Shown here: positions 11,601 to 23,600 of the stretch, piece after piece
Position numbering within the stretch: position 1 is the stretch's first letter
How the letters are laid out: each line of letters opens with the position of its first letter
Source: Panicum virgatum
Taxonomy: Eukaryota > Streptophyta > Magnoliopsida > Poales > Poaceae
Length of the DNA: 64,000 nt
Direction of reading: 5' to 3'
NCBI RefSeq assembly: GCF_016808335.1
Contig: NC_053149.1
Span: forward strand, 15,737,714-15,801,713
The notes under the pieces: generated by a model
Database searches by the model: none
The model's input: only the letters and a program-made list of their open reading frames with translations
Told to the model about the DNA's origin: nothing
Program-made: the position numbers and the translations under genes

Positions 11601-14600
11601 GACGATTCACCCCCTCCTCGCCAGCGGGCCGGCAAGGAGAAGGCCTCCGACAGCGGGGCCGCAGCCGGGGAGAAGGAGCTGGGGTACCAATCCCCCGCTC
11701 GAGAGCTGAAAGGCGTCTACCACGACGACGACTCCGATTCCGACAACGGCGACCGCCGCAAGAAGCTGTACGTAATGTATGGCGGAAGCTGGGAGCTTGT
11801 CTCCCGGCGGGACGTGAAGACCCTTCGCCGAGAGGTCCTTTCGGTGAAACCGGGGGTCCCGAAGGCGGCGCCGCACCAGAGGTGGATGAACACCACCATC
11901 TCTTTTGGGCCATCCGACTGCCTGGAGAATATGGCCGGAGCTGGTGTACTACCTCTAGTCACCGCTCCTGTCATATCCAACGTGAGGCTCTATCACGTGC
12001 TGATCGACGGTGGGGCTGTCCTCAATGTCATCAGCTATGCAGCGTTCAAGCAGCTGCAGATTCCGGAGTCCAAGCTGACTCCCTCTCGCCCATTCTCAGG
12101 AGTGGGCCCACACCCGGTGTTCCCTCTGGGGAGCATCACATTGCCAGTCACGTTCGGGACCGAGAACTTCCGCACAGAGAGCGTTCTGTTCGATGTTGCG
12201 GAGGTGAACCTTCCGTTCAACGCCATCATTGGCCGACCAGCACTCTACCGCTTCATGGCCATTGCTCATTACGGGTATTTGGTCTTGAAGATGCCATCCC
12301 CTGCCGGAGTCCTCACCGTGCAGGGCGACCGCACCGCTGCCGTCGCAGCAGTTGAGAGACTGCATGCTCTAGCGGCAGAGGCTGCACGTACCGAAGAGGA
12401 TCCGTCCACCTCACAGCCTAAGGCGCCTGCAAAGGCTCCCAAGGTCCAACCGTCCGATCCGGACCATGTTCCCGTGAAGACGGTACAGATTGGAGCAGAC
12501 TCCACCAGGACCACCCGCATCGCGGGGAACCTGGAGGAAAAATAGGAAGACGCGCTCATCGCTTTCCTCCGGGCAAATATTGACGTGTTCGCCTGGGAAC
12601 CGTCACAGATGCCCGGGATCTACCCCGACGCCACGCCGGTGCGCCAAAAGCCTCGGAAGCAGTCTGTGGAGCGGCAGAACTTCATCCGCAAAGAAGTCCG
12701 CAAGCTCCTACACGCCGGCTTCATCGAGGAGGTCCACCACCCCGAGTGGTTGGCCAATCCGGTCGTCGTCCCAAAGGCCAACGGGAAGCTTCGGATGTGC
12801 ATCGACTACACCAGCCTCAACAAGGCATGTCCAAGAGACCCCTATCCTCTTCCGCGTATCGATCAGATCGTGGACTCCACTTCCGGGTGTGACCTTTTGT
12901 CTTTCCTAGATGCATACTCTGGTTTCCACCAGATTCAGATGTCTAGAGAGGATAGGAAGCATACTGCCTTTGTAATTGTGGATGGGCTTTATTGCTACAT
13001 TGTCATGCCGTATGGTCTAAGGAATGCCTTAACCACGTTTGTACGAGCTATGAACAAAACATTCTGTAATCTAATTAGAGATATTGTTGAGGTTTATGTC
13101 GATGACATTGTAGTCAAGACTAAGGTAGGGTCAACACTAGTGGAGGACATGTCCCTCGTCTTCGACCGACTCCGCGCCACGCGCACGAAGCTGAACCCAG
13201 AGAAGTGCATCTTCGGCGTCTCAGCAGGGAAGCTGCTGGGTTTCCTGGTCTCACATCGAGGCATCGAGGCAAACCCAGCCAAGATCAAGGCCATCGAGGC
13301 AATGAGGCCCCCTGGCCGCATCAAGGACGTCCAGAAGCTTACTGGATCTCTCACTGCTCTTAGCCGCTTCATATCGAGGCTGGCCGAGAGGGCCCTTCCC
13401 TTCTTCAAGCTATTGAGGAGGTCCGGTCCATTTTCGTGGACCTGAAGAGGCTGAACAGGCCTTCCAGGAGCTGAAGCAGCACCTCACCTCGCTGCCAGTA
13501 TTGGTGGCTCCAGAACCCGGTGAGCCGTTGTTTCTGTATCTTGCTGCGTCTGCGGAGGCAGTCAGCATGGTGTTGGTCGCCGAAAGGATGGAGCAAGCTC
13601 GCCAGGGGAATACCAAGGTCCCCCTGGCCAAGGATGGTGAGCCGGACCCCAGACACGGGGGCCCGTCAGCCTCACCCCAGCTTGAAGGTCCAGACCCCGC
13701 ACGAGCGGGTCCGGAGGAGCGTCGTCCCAGTGGGAACCCAGAGCCGCTGGGGGCCCAAGGACCTGATGTGGTGGACAAGGGCGAGCCGGACCCGGAAACT
13801 AGGGTCCGGACCGTCCAAAAGCCAGTCTACTACGTCAGCGAAGTCCTCCACGAGGCAAAGGCCAGGTATCTTGAGACGCATAAGCTTATCTATGCAATAC
13901 TTATTGCGTCCAGGAAACTGCGCCACTACTTTCAAGCAACCCGAGTTGTTGTAGTGACCTCTTACCCGTTAAGAGCGATCCTGCACAACTCCAACGCCAC
14001 AGGCAATATCGCCAAGTGGGCAGCAGAGCTGGCAGCGTTCCAACTGGACTTCCAGCCACGCCATGCAATCAAGAGCCAGATCATGGCTGATTTCATAGCG
14101 GAGTGGACTCCTTCCCCAAGCAATCCTGGGGGTCCGGTCGTCAACGCTGGACCCCCGGAGCCGGAAATCAGGACACCAGTCTTCACCGAGCCTCACTGGA
14201 CACTCTTCTTTGACGGGTCCGCCCGCGAGAAGTGGGCCGGGGCTGGTGTGGTCCTCATCGACCCAAACGGAGATCAGCTGAAGTACATGGTGCACCTTGA
14301 GTTCAAGGCCACCAACAACATGGCGGAGTACGAAGCTCTGATCTTTGGCCTGACGCAAGCCCTCTCATTGGGGGTCCGACAGCTTCTGGTGAAGGGGGAC
14401 TCCCAGCTAATCATCAAGCAGGTCCGAGGGGATTGCAACTGCAACAATCCCCAGCTCGCGGCATACCTCATACACGTGAGGAAGCTCGAGAAGGACTTCG
14501 ACGCCTTGGAACTGCAACACGTTCACCGCGAGCACAACTCAGCAGCAGATGATCTCTCTGCGAGAGCATCTACCTGGGCATCCGTGCCCGAGGGTGTCTT

Positions 14601-17600
14601 TGAAAGACGGCTGCTGAGACCTACCACCCAGCCTGCCGAGCTGGGTGAGGGGGATCAAGCTGGCACCTCGAAGCCAGCGGTCCCAGCAGTATTCCACCTA
14701 TGGTGCCCAACCTGGGCTGTGTGCTCTGTTGAGGATCCTGGTGACCTCGCAGAGCCACCTCCACCTACTCAGGGAGCTCCCGATGCATGGATCTCCGAGA
14801 TCCGGGACTACCTGAAAGATAACATCCTCCCTGACGACGATGTCTCTACTGAGCGCATAGTCCGATTGGCTAAACGCTACGCGGTGGTAGAAGGGGATCT
14901 CTACCGCCGTGGCGCCAACGGTGTCCTCATGCGGTGCATTTCCCAGGGAGAGGGCCGCGAATTGCTCGCGGAGATCCATGGAGGCGAGTGCGGAAGTCAT
15001 TCCTCCTCTCGCACGCTTGTTGGCAAGGCCTTTCGGCATGGCTTCTACTGGCCAACAGCACTCCAGGATGCGGCTGAGCTGGTAAGGTCCTGCAAAGCAT
15101 ACCAGTTCCATGCAAAGCAAATACACACCCCAGCTCAGGCTCTGCAGATGATTCCGCCCTCATGGCCATTCGCTGTGTGGGGTGTGGATATCCTGGGGCC
15201 ATTCCCCCGGGCTGTCGGCGGGTACCGGTTTCTCTATGTCGCCATCGACAAGTTCACCAAGTGGCCGGAGGTTACCCCTGTGGTGAATATCACTAAGAAA
15301 TCAGCAGTTGCATTCCTCAGGTCCATTGTGTGCAGATTTGGCATCCCAAACCGCATTATCACGGACAACGGGACCCAATTCAAAAGCAGACTCTTCCAAG
15401 AGTACTGTGAGGACATCGGCATCCAGCTATGCTTTGCGTCCGTAGCACACCCCCGCAGCAATGGACAGGTTGAGAGAGCGAATGCAGAGATCCTCAGGGG
15501 ACTCAAGACCCGCACCTACAACTGCTTGAAGAAGCACGGTGCCAAGTGGGTTGACGAGCTTCCATGCGTACTATGGGGCAACCGGACCACACCCAGCCGA
15601 GCCACCGGGGAGACTCCGTTCTTCCTGGTCTACGGGGCTGAAGCATGCCTTCCCCCAGAAATTCACCTGGGCTCACCACGGGTCCAGGCCTTTGACGAAT
15701 CCATGCAGGAGCAGCTGCGGTGTGACGACGTGGACTTCGTTGACGAGCGAAGGTGGCGAGCAGCAATCCGAAACGCACGCTACAACCAGGCGCTCTGGCG
15801 CTATCATCAACGGTTCGTGCACAGCAGGGAGCTCCGGGCTGGCGACCTCGTCCTCAGACGGATCCTGAGCCGAGCAGGGCTCCACAAACTCTCCCCCAGC
15901 TGGGAGGGGCCCTTCAGGGTTACAGAGGTATGCCGGCCCGGATGCGTTCGCCTCGTCACAGAAGATGGAGTGCCGCTGCCCAACCCATGGAACATAGAGC
16001 ATCTGCGTAAGTTTTACACCTAGGCAGAGCAGGGAAATAAACTTTTCCTTTGTAATAAGATAGAGTTAGCGTGCGGCCCAGAGCGGTTGAGGGCCACCCT
16101 CGTAAACCCGACCTCTGGCATCCATCGCACTGACGGCTAACGCGCGGCTCAGAGCGGTAGAGGTCCGACCTCGTAAACCCGGCCTCTGGCATCCATCGCG
16201 CAAGCCATGTACATCAAGATTGCAAAGGAAAGATTTCCTCCTAGTTCTGTCTTTGTGTCAAGGTTAAATTACACATTTCGATTCTCGGAAACTTCGCTTT
16301 TCTAACCCCCGCGGGGACCTCTACTCTTGTTGCTACAACTAAGATCTGCATTGAGCTGCTGGACTGCCGTACAGATCCGGACCCTCTTGCTGCTGGAGAA
16401 GGGGCCGGACCCCTAAGGACCTACTCTGGAGAGCGGGAGCTTGTTTCCTGGGGTGGTCCGGAGTCCTGTGTAGCCGCTTAGCTGGTTCCGTACCCAAAAG
16501 CCTACACACTCCACCACCCTGTAACAAGTGCTCTAGTACCTGGAGCCGGGTAATTAGGGGCCCGGACCTCGTTTTAGCTCAGCAATTGGCTTCCTAAGTC
16601 CAATACGGCATGTCCAGCCTTATATCTCAAAGGATCGAGTACAACAAAGCGACCTCACCCACTGCTGCGAAAGGTCTGGGACGCTGAAGCCAGGTCCGGA
16701 AAGATCGTGCTGTTTCCTGGAGTGGTCCGGAGTCCTGTGTAGTACCTTAGCCTGGTTCCGTACCCTAAGCCTACGCACTCCACCACTCTGTAGCAAGCAC
16801 TGAACTACCTGGGCCTGCGCATCTAGAGCCCTGGACCTGGTACCAGCCTGGGATTGGTCAGGAATGAGCCCCGCGGGTCTGCAACTAAGCTATAACTTTG
16901 AAATGGTATACAGGTTAAAGCCTGGTTAGTGGTAGTCAGTCTCAAACCATTGAGCCTACCTACCAGGGGGTCCGAGTATCCGCTTCAAAGCTTTCATGCA
17001 GGATAAGATCCAGTCTCGATGGTAGACAGACTCATAGCAACTGAGTCTCTCTCCCAGGGGGCCCGGGGCATCCGCTTTGTCCCAGACATCATGGATGAAT
17101 TCTGCATGCGTCAAATAGCTACGTTGCAGTACATTGCTACTATATAAGCGAACTTGATTCTTCTATCTGTAGTATACTACACAGGGAACAAGGCGCTTGC
17201 TCGTCTTACAGGCTATGCAGCCCTATGCCAAGGAGGTCCGGAGTATCTTCTATGGCTCAGATGGCAGACAGGTCCGAGTAACTGAACCTATCCGCCAGGG
17301 GGCCAGGGCGCCGGGGTGCTGCATACTGCAAATCAACAGCTGACAAACAGCTAAGTTGAAGTTTCTTCTATTTTCAAAAATTTCAACTAAAACAGTGTTT
17401 GTTACATAGTGCAAAAGGGAAAAGGTACAATGCCCCGCTCAAGGGTCCGCAGGTTCCCGCTTGAAGTAGGCGGCAACGAAGTCGACGACCTCTTGCACGC
17501 TGTCCCGAGCGGCGGACTCCGTCTCCGCTACAGGGCCATTGACCACGGGCGCCAACGACATGGCCGGGTCATGGCTCCGGAGGCAGGTCAGGATGTGCTC

Positions 17601-20600
17601 CGCCACCATCCGGATCAGCTCGCGACCCTCGGCTTCAAGTTGACCAGCAAGGAATGGCTCCAGACGATGGAGCCTATCCGAAGCAGAACTCAGCACTGGG
17701 AGAGCGTCAGCTATCGAAGCTGGCGGCTCCGCCACCTGGATCGGGCTCATTCCAAATGGCACCAGTGCGAGGCTCGCTTCGGCCGCCCAGTCAGCGATCC
17801 GCAGGGCTCCCGCGCGCTGGTCCTCCTGGTGCTTCCGGACCGCCTCCTGGACCGCCTCTTGCACCCGGGTGTCCAGGGCCGCCTTGGCCACCTCCACCTC
17901 GCGGGACCTCTCCTCGAGCACGCGGGACCTCTCCTCGAGCTTGGCCTCCCTCTGCTCCGCCCACTCCTTCAGCTTCTTGAGCGAGTCTCGCTGGCGCCCA
18001 AGTTCCTTCTCTATGCCGGTGGCGTGGGCCTGCCGCTTGGCGAGGGACTTCCGGCCCTCCTCCAAATCCGCCTCGTCGGCAGTCAGCTGGCGGGCTCTCT
18101 CCTGCAGTTGTTCACGCCATCCCTGCAGAGTCGCAGAGAAGACGTCGAGCTCCTGCCTCCGGACCTCGAGGTCCTCGCTGCGAGTCTCCAGCTCGGACTG
18201 TTGAGCTGCGAGGTGGGCCTCGAGGTCGGACCGCTGAGCAGCGAAGCCAACAACCTCCAGGGTGAAGTCCTGCTCCCGCTGCGCCAAGGATTTCTCTCGG
18301 TTTGACACTGCGAACTCTCGGTCAAACACCTTCTTAAGGTTGGCTCGGTAGGCCTCTTGGTCCGCCTTGAGTTTTGACCGAGTTTCCGCAGCGTGGGAGG
18401 CTTCAGCCTTCGTGTGCGCTTCCAGGCGGGTGTGCCAGTCGGAGAGGCGCTGTCGCTCGCTCTCCAGAGCAGACCACTCCCGCCGGAAGGCCACCTCGGC
18501 GACCTGACCTCCTCGATCGACCGCCGAACCTGCAACAGCACCTGAGGAAGGGGAGTCGCATCCTCCTCCGGGAGTTGGAGCTGCAGGAGCCGCCTGCCAA
18601 AGACCACCTCCAACTCCTCCTCTGCAACAGGACCGGAGCTGGAGGTGGGGGCTTCCGCTGCGGCACTTGTCTCCGGCGCCTCCGCTGCCACCGCGTCGGG
18701 GGCGGCTGTGCCCAGCTCCGGCGCCCCCGCTGCCGCCGTGTCGGGCGCGGCCGAGCCCAGCTCCGGCGCCCCCGCTGCCGCCGTGTCGGGCGCGGCCGAG
18801 CCCAGCTCCGGCGCCCCCGCTGCCGCCGTGGCGGACGCGGCCGTGACCAGCTCCGGTGCCTCCGCCGCCGCCGCGTCGGGTGCGGCTGTGCCTAGCACCG
18901 GCATTTCCGCCGCCGATACGTCAGGTGCGGCTGCGCCCAGCACCGGCACCTCCATCACCATGTCGGGTGCGGCTGCGCCCAGCACTGGCGCCTCCGCCGC
19001 CGCAGCGTCGGGGGCCGCGGCGTCCAGAGCCGGCATTTCAGCCGCCGCGGCATCAGGTGCGGCAGCACCCAGCACCGGCGCCCCCGCCGCCGCTTTGTGC
19101 GCTGCAGAGTCTAAAAATGACACGCCAGTCAGCATCACGTCATGCGCCACGGAGCTGGCAGCAGGTCGCTGTACCTGAGGGTCCCGCACCTGCTGTCGCC
19201 GTCGCTGTCGACGCCGAGGCCACCGCCGCCTGGGCACCTGCCGATGTGCCGGCGAGGGTAGAAGAACCGCTGGGGCGAGGAGCCCTGGTAACAAGCAGAG
19301 AAGCCTTTAAAAAAACAGAGCACCGGCGCAAGGGAAGAGAGCAGGATGACACTAACCCAGAAGTACCGGGTACCCAGCGTCCCCGGAGCCCGGGCCTCTT
19401 CTCTTGCGGCTGCTACTGTTGCTGCTACTGTCCCTGTGGCTGCGGCATGGGCGCAACCCGGGGTCGCACCTGTTGCTGTTGTTGCCGCCCGCGTGCCTGC
19501 TGCCGCTGCTCTTGCGGCTGCTGCTGCTGCTGCTCTTGCTGCCGGCGGGAGGAATTCCTCGGCGGCGATGGTGGTGGTCCAGTCGCCCCAGAGGGCCTGT
19601 GGGGGCCGGCAGTCCGGGAGCTACCCTGGCCTGCGCCCTCAGAAGACCTCTGGCGCTTCGCGGCGGGCTCCGAGACCAGGGTCCCGTCGCCCCGGAGTAG
19701 CCTGCGCCGGCCTGCGTCGCCCGACGATGCACCGGAGCTGCCCTGTGCCCGGCTGGCGGCTGCGGCCGCGCTGCTAGCCGCGGCCTGCTTCCCCTTCGTG
19801 GTGGCGCCGGACCCCGCAGCGCTCAGCGTAGCTTGTTCCCCGGACGTGCCAGGGATCCGGAGCCCACGGTTCGGGTCGCCTCCGGTCTGGCGTGGGGCCA
19901 GTCCCCCGTCGTCCAGAGTTGGCAGGGTAGCCAGCACCGCCACCCTCGCGGGGTCCTCGCAGAGGGGGACAATGCTCTGCGGGAGGATCAGGTTCTCCGG
20001 AATGAAGGCGTCCCCCGTCACGTTCCGCACCAGGACCTCCAAGGCCTCCTGGGACAGATCGCTCCCCTCTCCGCGGTGGGTCCTGCTGCAGTCATTGAGG
20101 CCAGTGAAGCTCCAAGCAGGGCGCGGCCGCTGCTTCAGGGGGGGCGATCCGGCGCTTCACGAAGTCACCGAGCACGTGCCACGAGGTGAGGCCGCTCTCC
20201 GCCAGCGACCTGATCTTGTCCAACACGGAGTCGAACTCCGGCTGCAGCGACGGCTTGGCCCTCCAGGATGCTTTGTCAGAGGCGGGCCCCTCAGTCGGCA
20301 GGGCGAGGCGCTCGTTGGCTTCGGTGGTGGCGATCACCCAATCCCTGCGCCACTCCTCCCACCTTCCGCCAGCGAGACCGGGAATGTAAGGAGTCGGCAG
20401 GTCGCTCCTTATCTGGAAGTAGTACCCCCCCCCCCCACTTCGTCCTTGCTCCTTCCGGACCTCACCAGAATGAAGAAGTAGCGGAAGAGGATGACGCAGG
20501 GACGCACTCCCACGAACATCTCGCATAAGTGCACGAAGATGGACGTCAGAAGGAGGGAGTGGGGCGTCAGATGCTGAAGTTGGAGGCCGAAGTCTTCCAG

Positions 20601-23600
20601 CAGCAGCAGCAGGAATGAAGAAATCGGCAGTCCCATGCCGGCGGAGACGTGCGAGGTGAATAACACGAACTCCCCGGCGCGGAGGTTGCCGAGGGGAACC
20701 GAGCCTGCTCGCACCCCCCAGCCGGTCTCCTGAGCACTCCACCCAAGCAGGCGGCGCACTGTGTTCAACTCTCCCTCGGTCTGGAAGCGGCGGGGATGAA
20801 CAAGGGATGCCATCTCTTGGTGGAGTGAGGAGCAGCCTGCGTAGGGGAGAGAAGGGCAAGGAAAGCTCGAAGGCAAAGGGGCGCAAAGGCTGGAGGAAGA
20901 AGATGAATGCGGGAAAGCAACCGCGGAATGCGGTACGCCCCGTTATAAAGCCTGACTCAACTGGTGCGCCCTGGAACCGTCGCCGAAACTCAATAGACGC
21001 CCGCGCCTGGAGTTAACCGCCCAGTCCATGACATGGGGGCCCAGGCCCACCTGGCGGGGTGACCGGGTAACCAACAAGGGTGCGAAAGGACGGGATCTGA
21101 ACCGTCGCCCACGCGCGCGGGGAGCGAGGCGGAAGCTGAGCTGACGTGCGCGTATTAAGCGCTGGCGTGGCCGGACTTTTCGGGAACTGCGCCGGTGGTA
21201 AATGATCCGTTTACTCCGGCCGCAACAATGCCGAACGTCGCGCGCGCGACTAGGTGAACCACTGTGCGTGGGGCCCATGGTCAGTAAGCCGTTGCGATGT
21301 GATGAGGCAGCAACCAACCCGATAGGTGGTCAAAGCCAGTCAAGGCCCCTGCAAAAACTGAATGGAGCCAAATCGCAAAAGTGGCCCCACCTGTGGGTTC
21401 GTACCTCCCCCAAGGTGGGCCCGGGGGCCACTGTCGGTACCCTGTAGCAGGGATACCCACTCTTACTGCAGCAAGGTAGGACCTGCGTAGTTATCCGTAA
21501 CTGCGTGGAAGGGACAGAGTAGCCAGGCCCCACGGGCCAGGCTCTTCCCCCACTAGGCCAACGGCCCCGGACCCGCTCCCCGCCAGGGAATGGGTCCGGA
21601 GACACCGCGTGCCTCTAAGCAAGGGAAGACCCGAGCTGACGGCCGGGACCTCGGACCCCCATAGGGGTCCGGGACCTCCTGCGCCCGCCCGGACCCCCCT
21701 TTTTCCCGCATAGGGGTCCGGGGCTGCCACGTGGCCCGAAGGCACGGGCTCGAGCGCGAGCCTTCCGCTGGAAGACTCGCGCGCCCACTGCATTTAATGC
21801 AAGTGGACAAGGCGTGCTCTGCCGCCGCGGTATGCGAGACAGCTTTTGTCAGGCCTCGCTGTGCACCGCGTATTACCAAGGTGCACAGTGCAGCCGCCTG
21901 TGCCGCGCCCGCGCAGAGCCCGTCTGCCGCATTAAATGGATACGACGGCACAGCACTTTTCCATCATGCCGCCTACGCCGCAAGCTACACAGCCCGCTTA
22001 AGCTACGTGGCAGGCGACGCCACTAGCTACGTCAGGTTCCGTCCCGACAAGACAGCACCAGGACATGATGGACGAAGGGCTCCGGGAGCAGGCAAGGGGA
22101 CCCAGAGAGAGATCTCCTTTGGCTGCGACGCCATAATGTATGAACAGTACGTTATTTTATACTACATCGTTGGACCCACCTGTCGGGGACCCAACAACTG
22201 TGTACGCGCCCCCTTGAGATATAAAAGGGAGGCGCTCGCTGTGCACAGGACATCTCCAGACGGACACAAACTCTCGCAACTCTCACACTCTCATGGGAAG
22301 GCAATACAACACACAGTGGACGTAGGGTATTACGCTCCGGCGGCCCGAACCACTCTAAATCTTGCTGTGTTCATCGTGTTCTTGGGTGAGATCGATCTAG
22401 ACTAGCTAACCCCCGAGTATACACCCTCTGGGCTAGGGCGGGTGCCTTCCGCCACCCGGCTGTGGTTTGCAGCACCACGACAGCAGGCATATCAAGTATG
22501 AATATATGATATCACAGGATGAAACTTCATTTCAGGATTGTGAATTTGTGTCTGAAAAGTTGCTTCAATCTTGTAGGCAAGCTAAAAGTTGCTTATTTAC
22601 CAATGCTACAATTTTATCGCTCCTGGGTTATACTGATATGGGAACAGCGTAGACAGCACAACATTGCAGCTGAAGTGGTTCTACGAAATCAGTAAAAATT
22701 ACCTTTTGCCGATAAATACATGAACCTTTTCGGAACATAGCAGGTTCATTGTTGTAGTTCATCTGGAATTGCTGAAAAAGCAACTCATTTTTATCTTTAG
22801 ATAATGTTCCCTGCATTCAAAACTACAGCAGTTAGAGCACACACAATGAAACAAGTATGGAAGTAAGCAGGATAAGGGAAAAACGACTAAAGCATTAATC
22901 ATGAAAGAAGACCTAATTCACTTTTTCCAGATTTCACTAGCATCCAGAAGCATGTATTGTATTGGTTGCTAGCATGGCCTGAAAGTTAGCAGATATAAAG
23001 GTCAATTTATGTATTTGCTCTTGTGGTTTACTATTTTAACTGATGAAGTAACTTTGCAGTAGGTTATCTTAAAAAAAAAATAAGGGGCATAGACATCAAT
23101 CAGTATGCATCACAATTCACAGCATATAGATATACAAGCATTGAAACCTAATTCAGTCACGCTACAAATGAATACAGGCATATTGCAAATATATTTTAAA
23201 CTAAGTTCAGATGTGCTTGTTGTTTTAGTAAATTACTTACACTCTGCTTGCCTCCACGTCAAGTATTCACATACTATCTTTAGTTTTGGGTAACACACAG
23301 CTTCTGCCTCAAAACGTGGTGTCTGCATTAATTCCTTGTGGGGGAAAAACTCCTTCCATTTTGTCATGTAACAAGAAGTGAAATATGAAGAGCATGACGA
23401 AAGGATTAAGCTGCAAAATAAGTCGGCATCATTTGTCAAGTATTTACCCCTTAAATTACAAATACAATGCACATGCATAATGCTGATAACCACCTCTCCT
23501 GTCTCTGGTATAGTTCAGTCTTCTCATGGAACACAAAACTGCAATGATAAACACTGTAAGAATGGATGTCTGCAATGGATGCCAATAAATAATGGTCATT

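Larger units (their letters stand above)
9018..22482 (+). mobile_element. Tat-lineage Ty3/gypsy retrotransposon with antisense gene
   Basis: It has a 5' LTR at 9018-10066 and a 3' LTR at 21432-22482, both TG..CA, and the 5-bp target duplication GCAGG at 9013-9017 and 22483-22487. Internal order is gag, protease, reverse transcriptase, RNase H, a second (archaeal-type) RNase H and integrase on the plus strand. A multi-frame gene follows on the minus strand. Dual RNase H plus an antisense ORF is diagnostic of the plant Tat group. The plus-strand polyprotein has two in-frame stops and one frameshift, so the copy is not autonomous. It lies antisense to THG1, inside intron 13. Confidence 0.93.

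Noticed and set aside
12585..13445. RT of the gypsy element as a separate gene
   Set aside because: It is in the same frame as gag-protease, separated only by one TAG. It is part of one polyprotein broken by mutations, not an independent ORF.
18856..20481. 541-residue plus-strand ORF inside the gypsy element
   Set aside because: It is a shadow of the minus-strand antisense gene in very GC-rich sequence: Pro/Arg/Cys runs, no domain, and the opposite strand has recognisable motifs.
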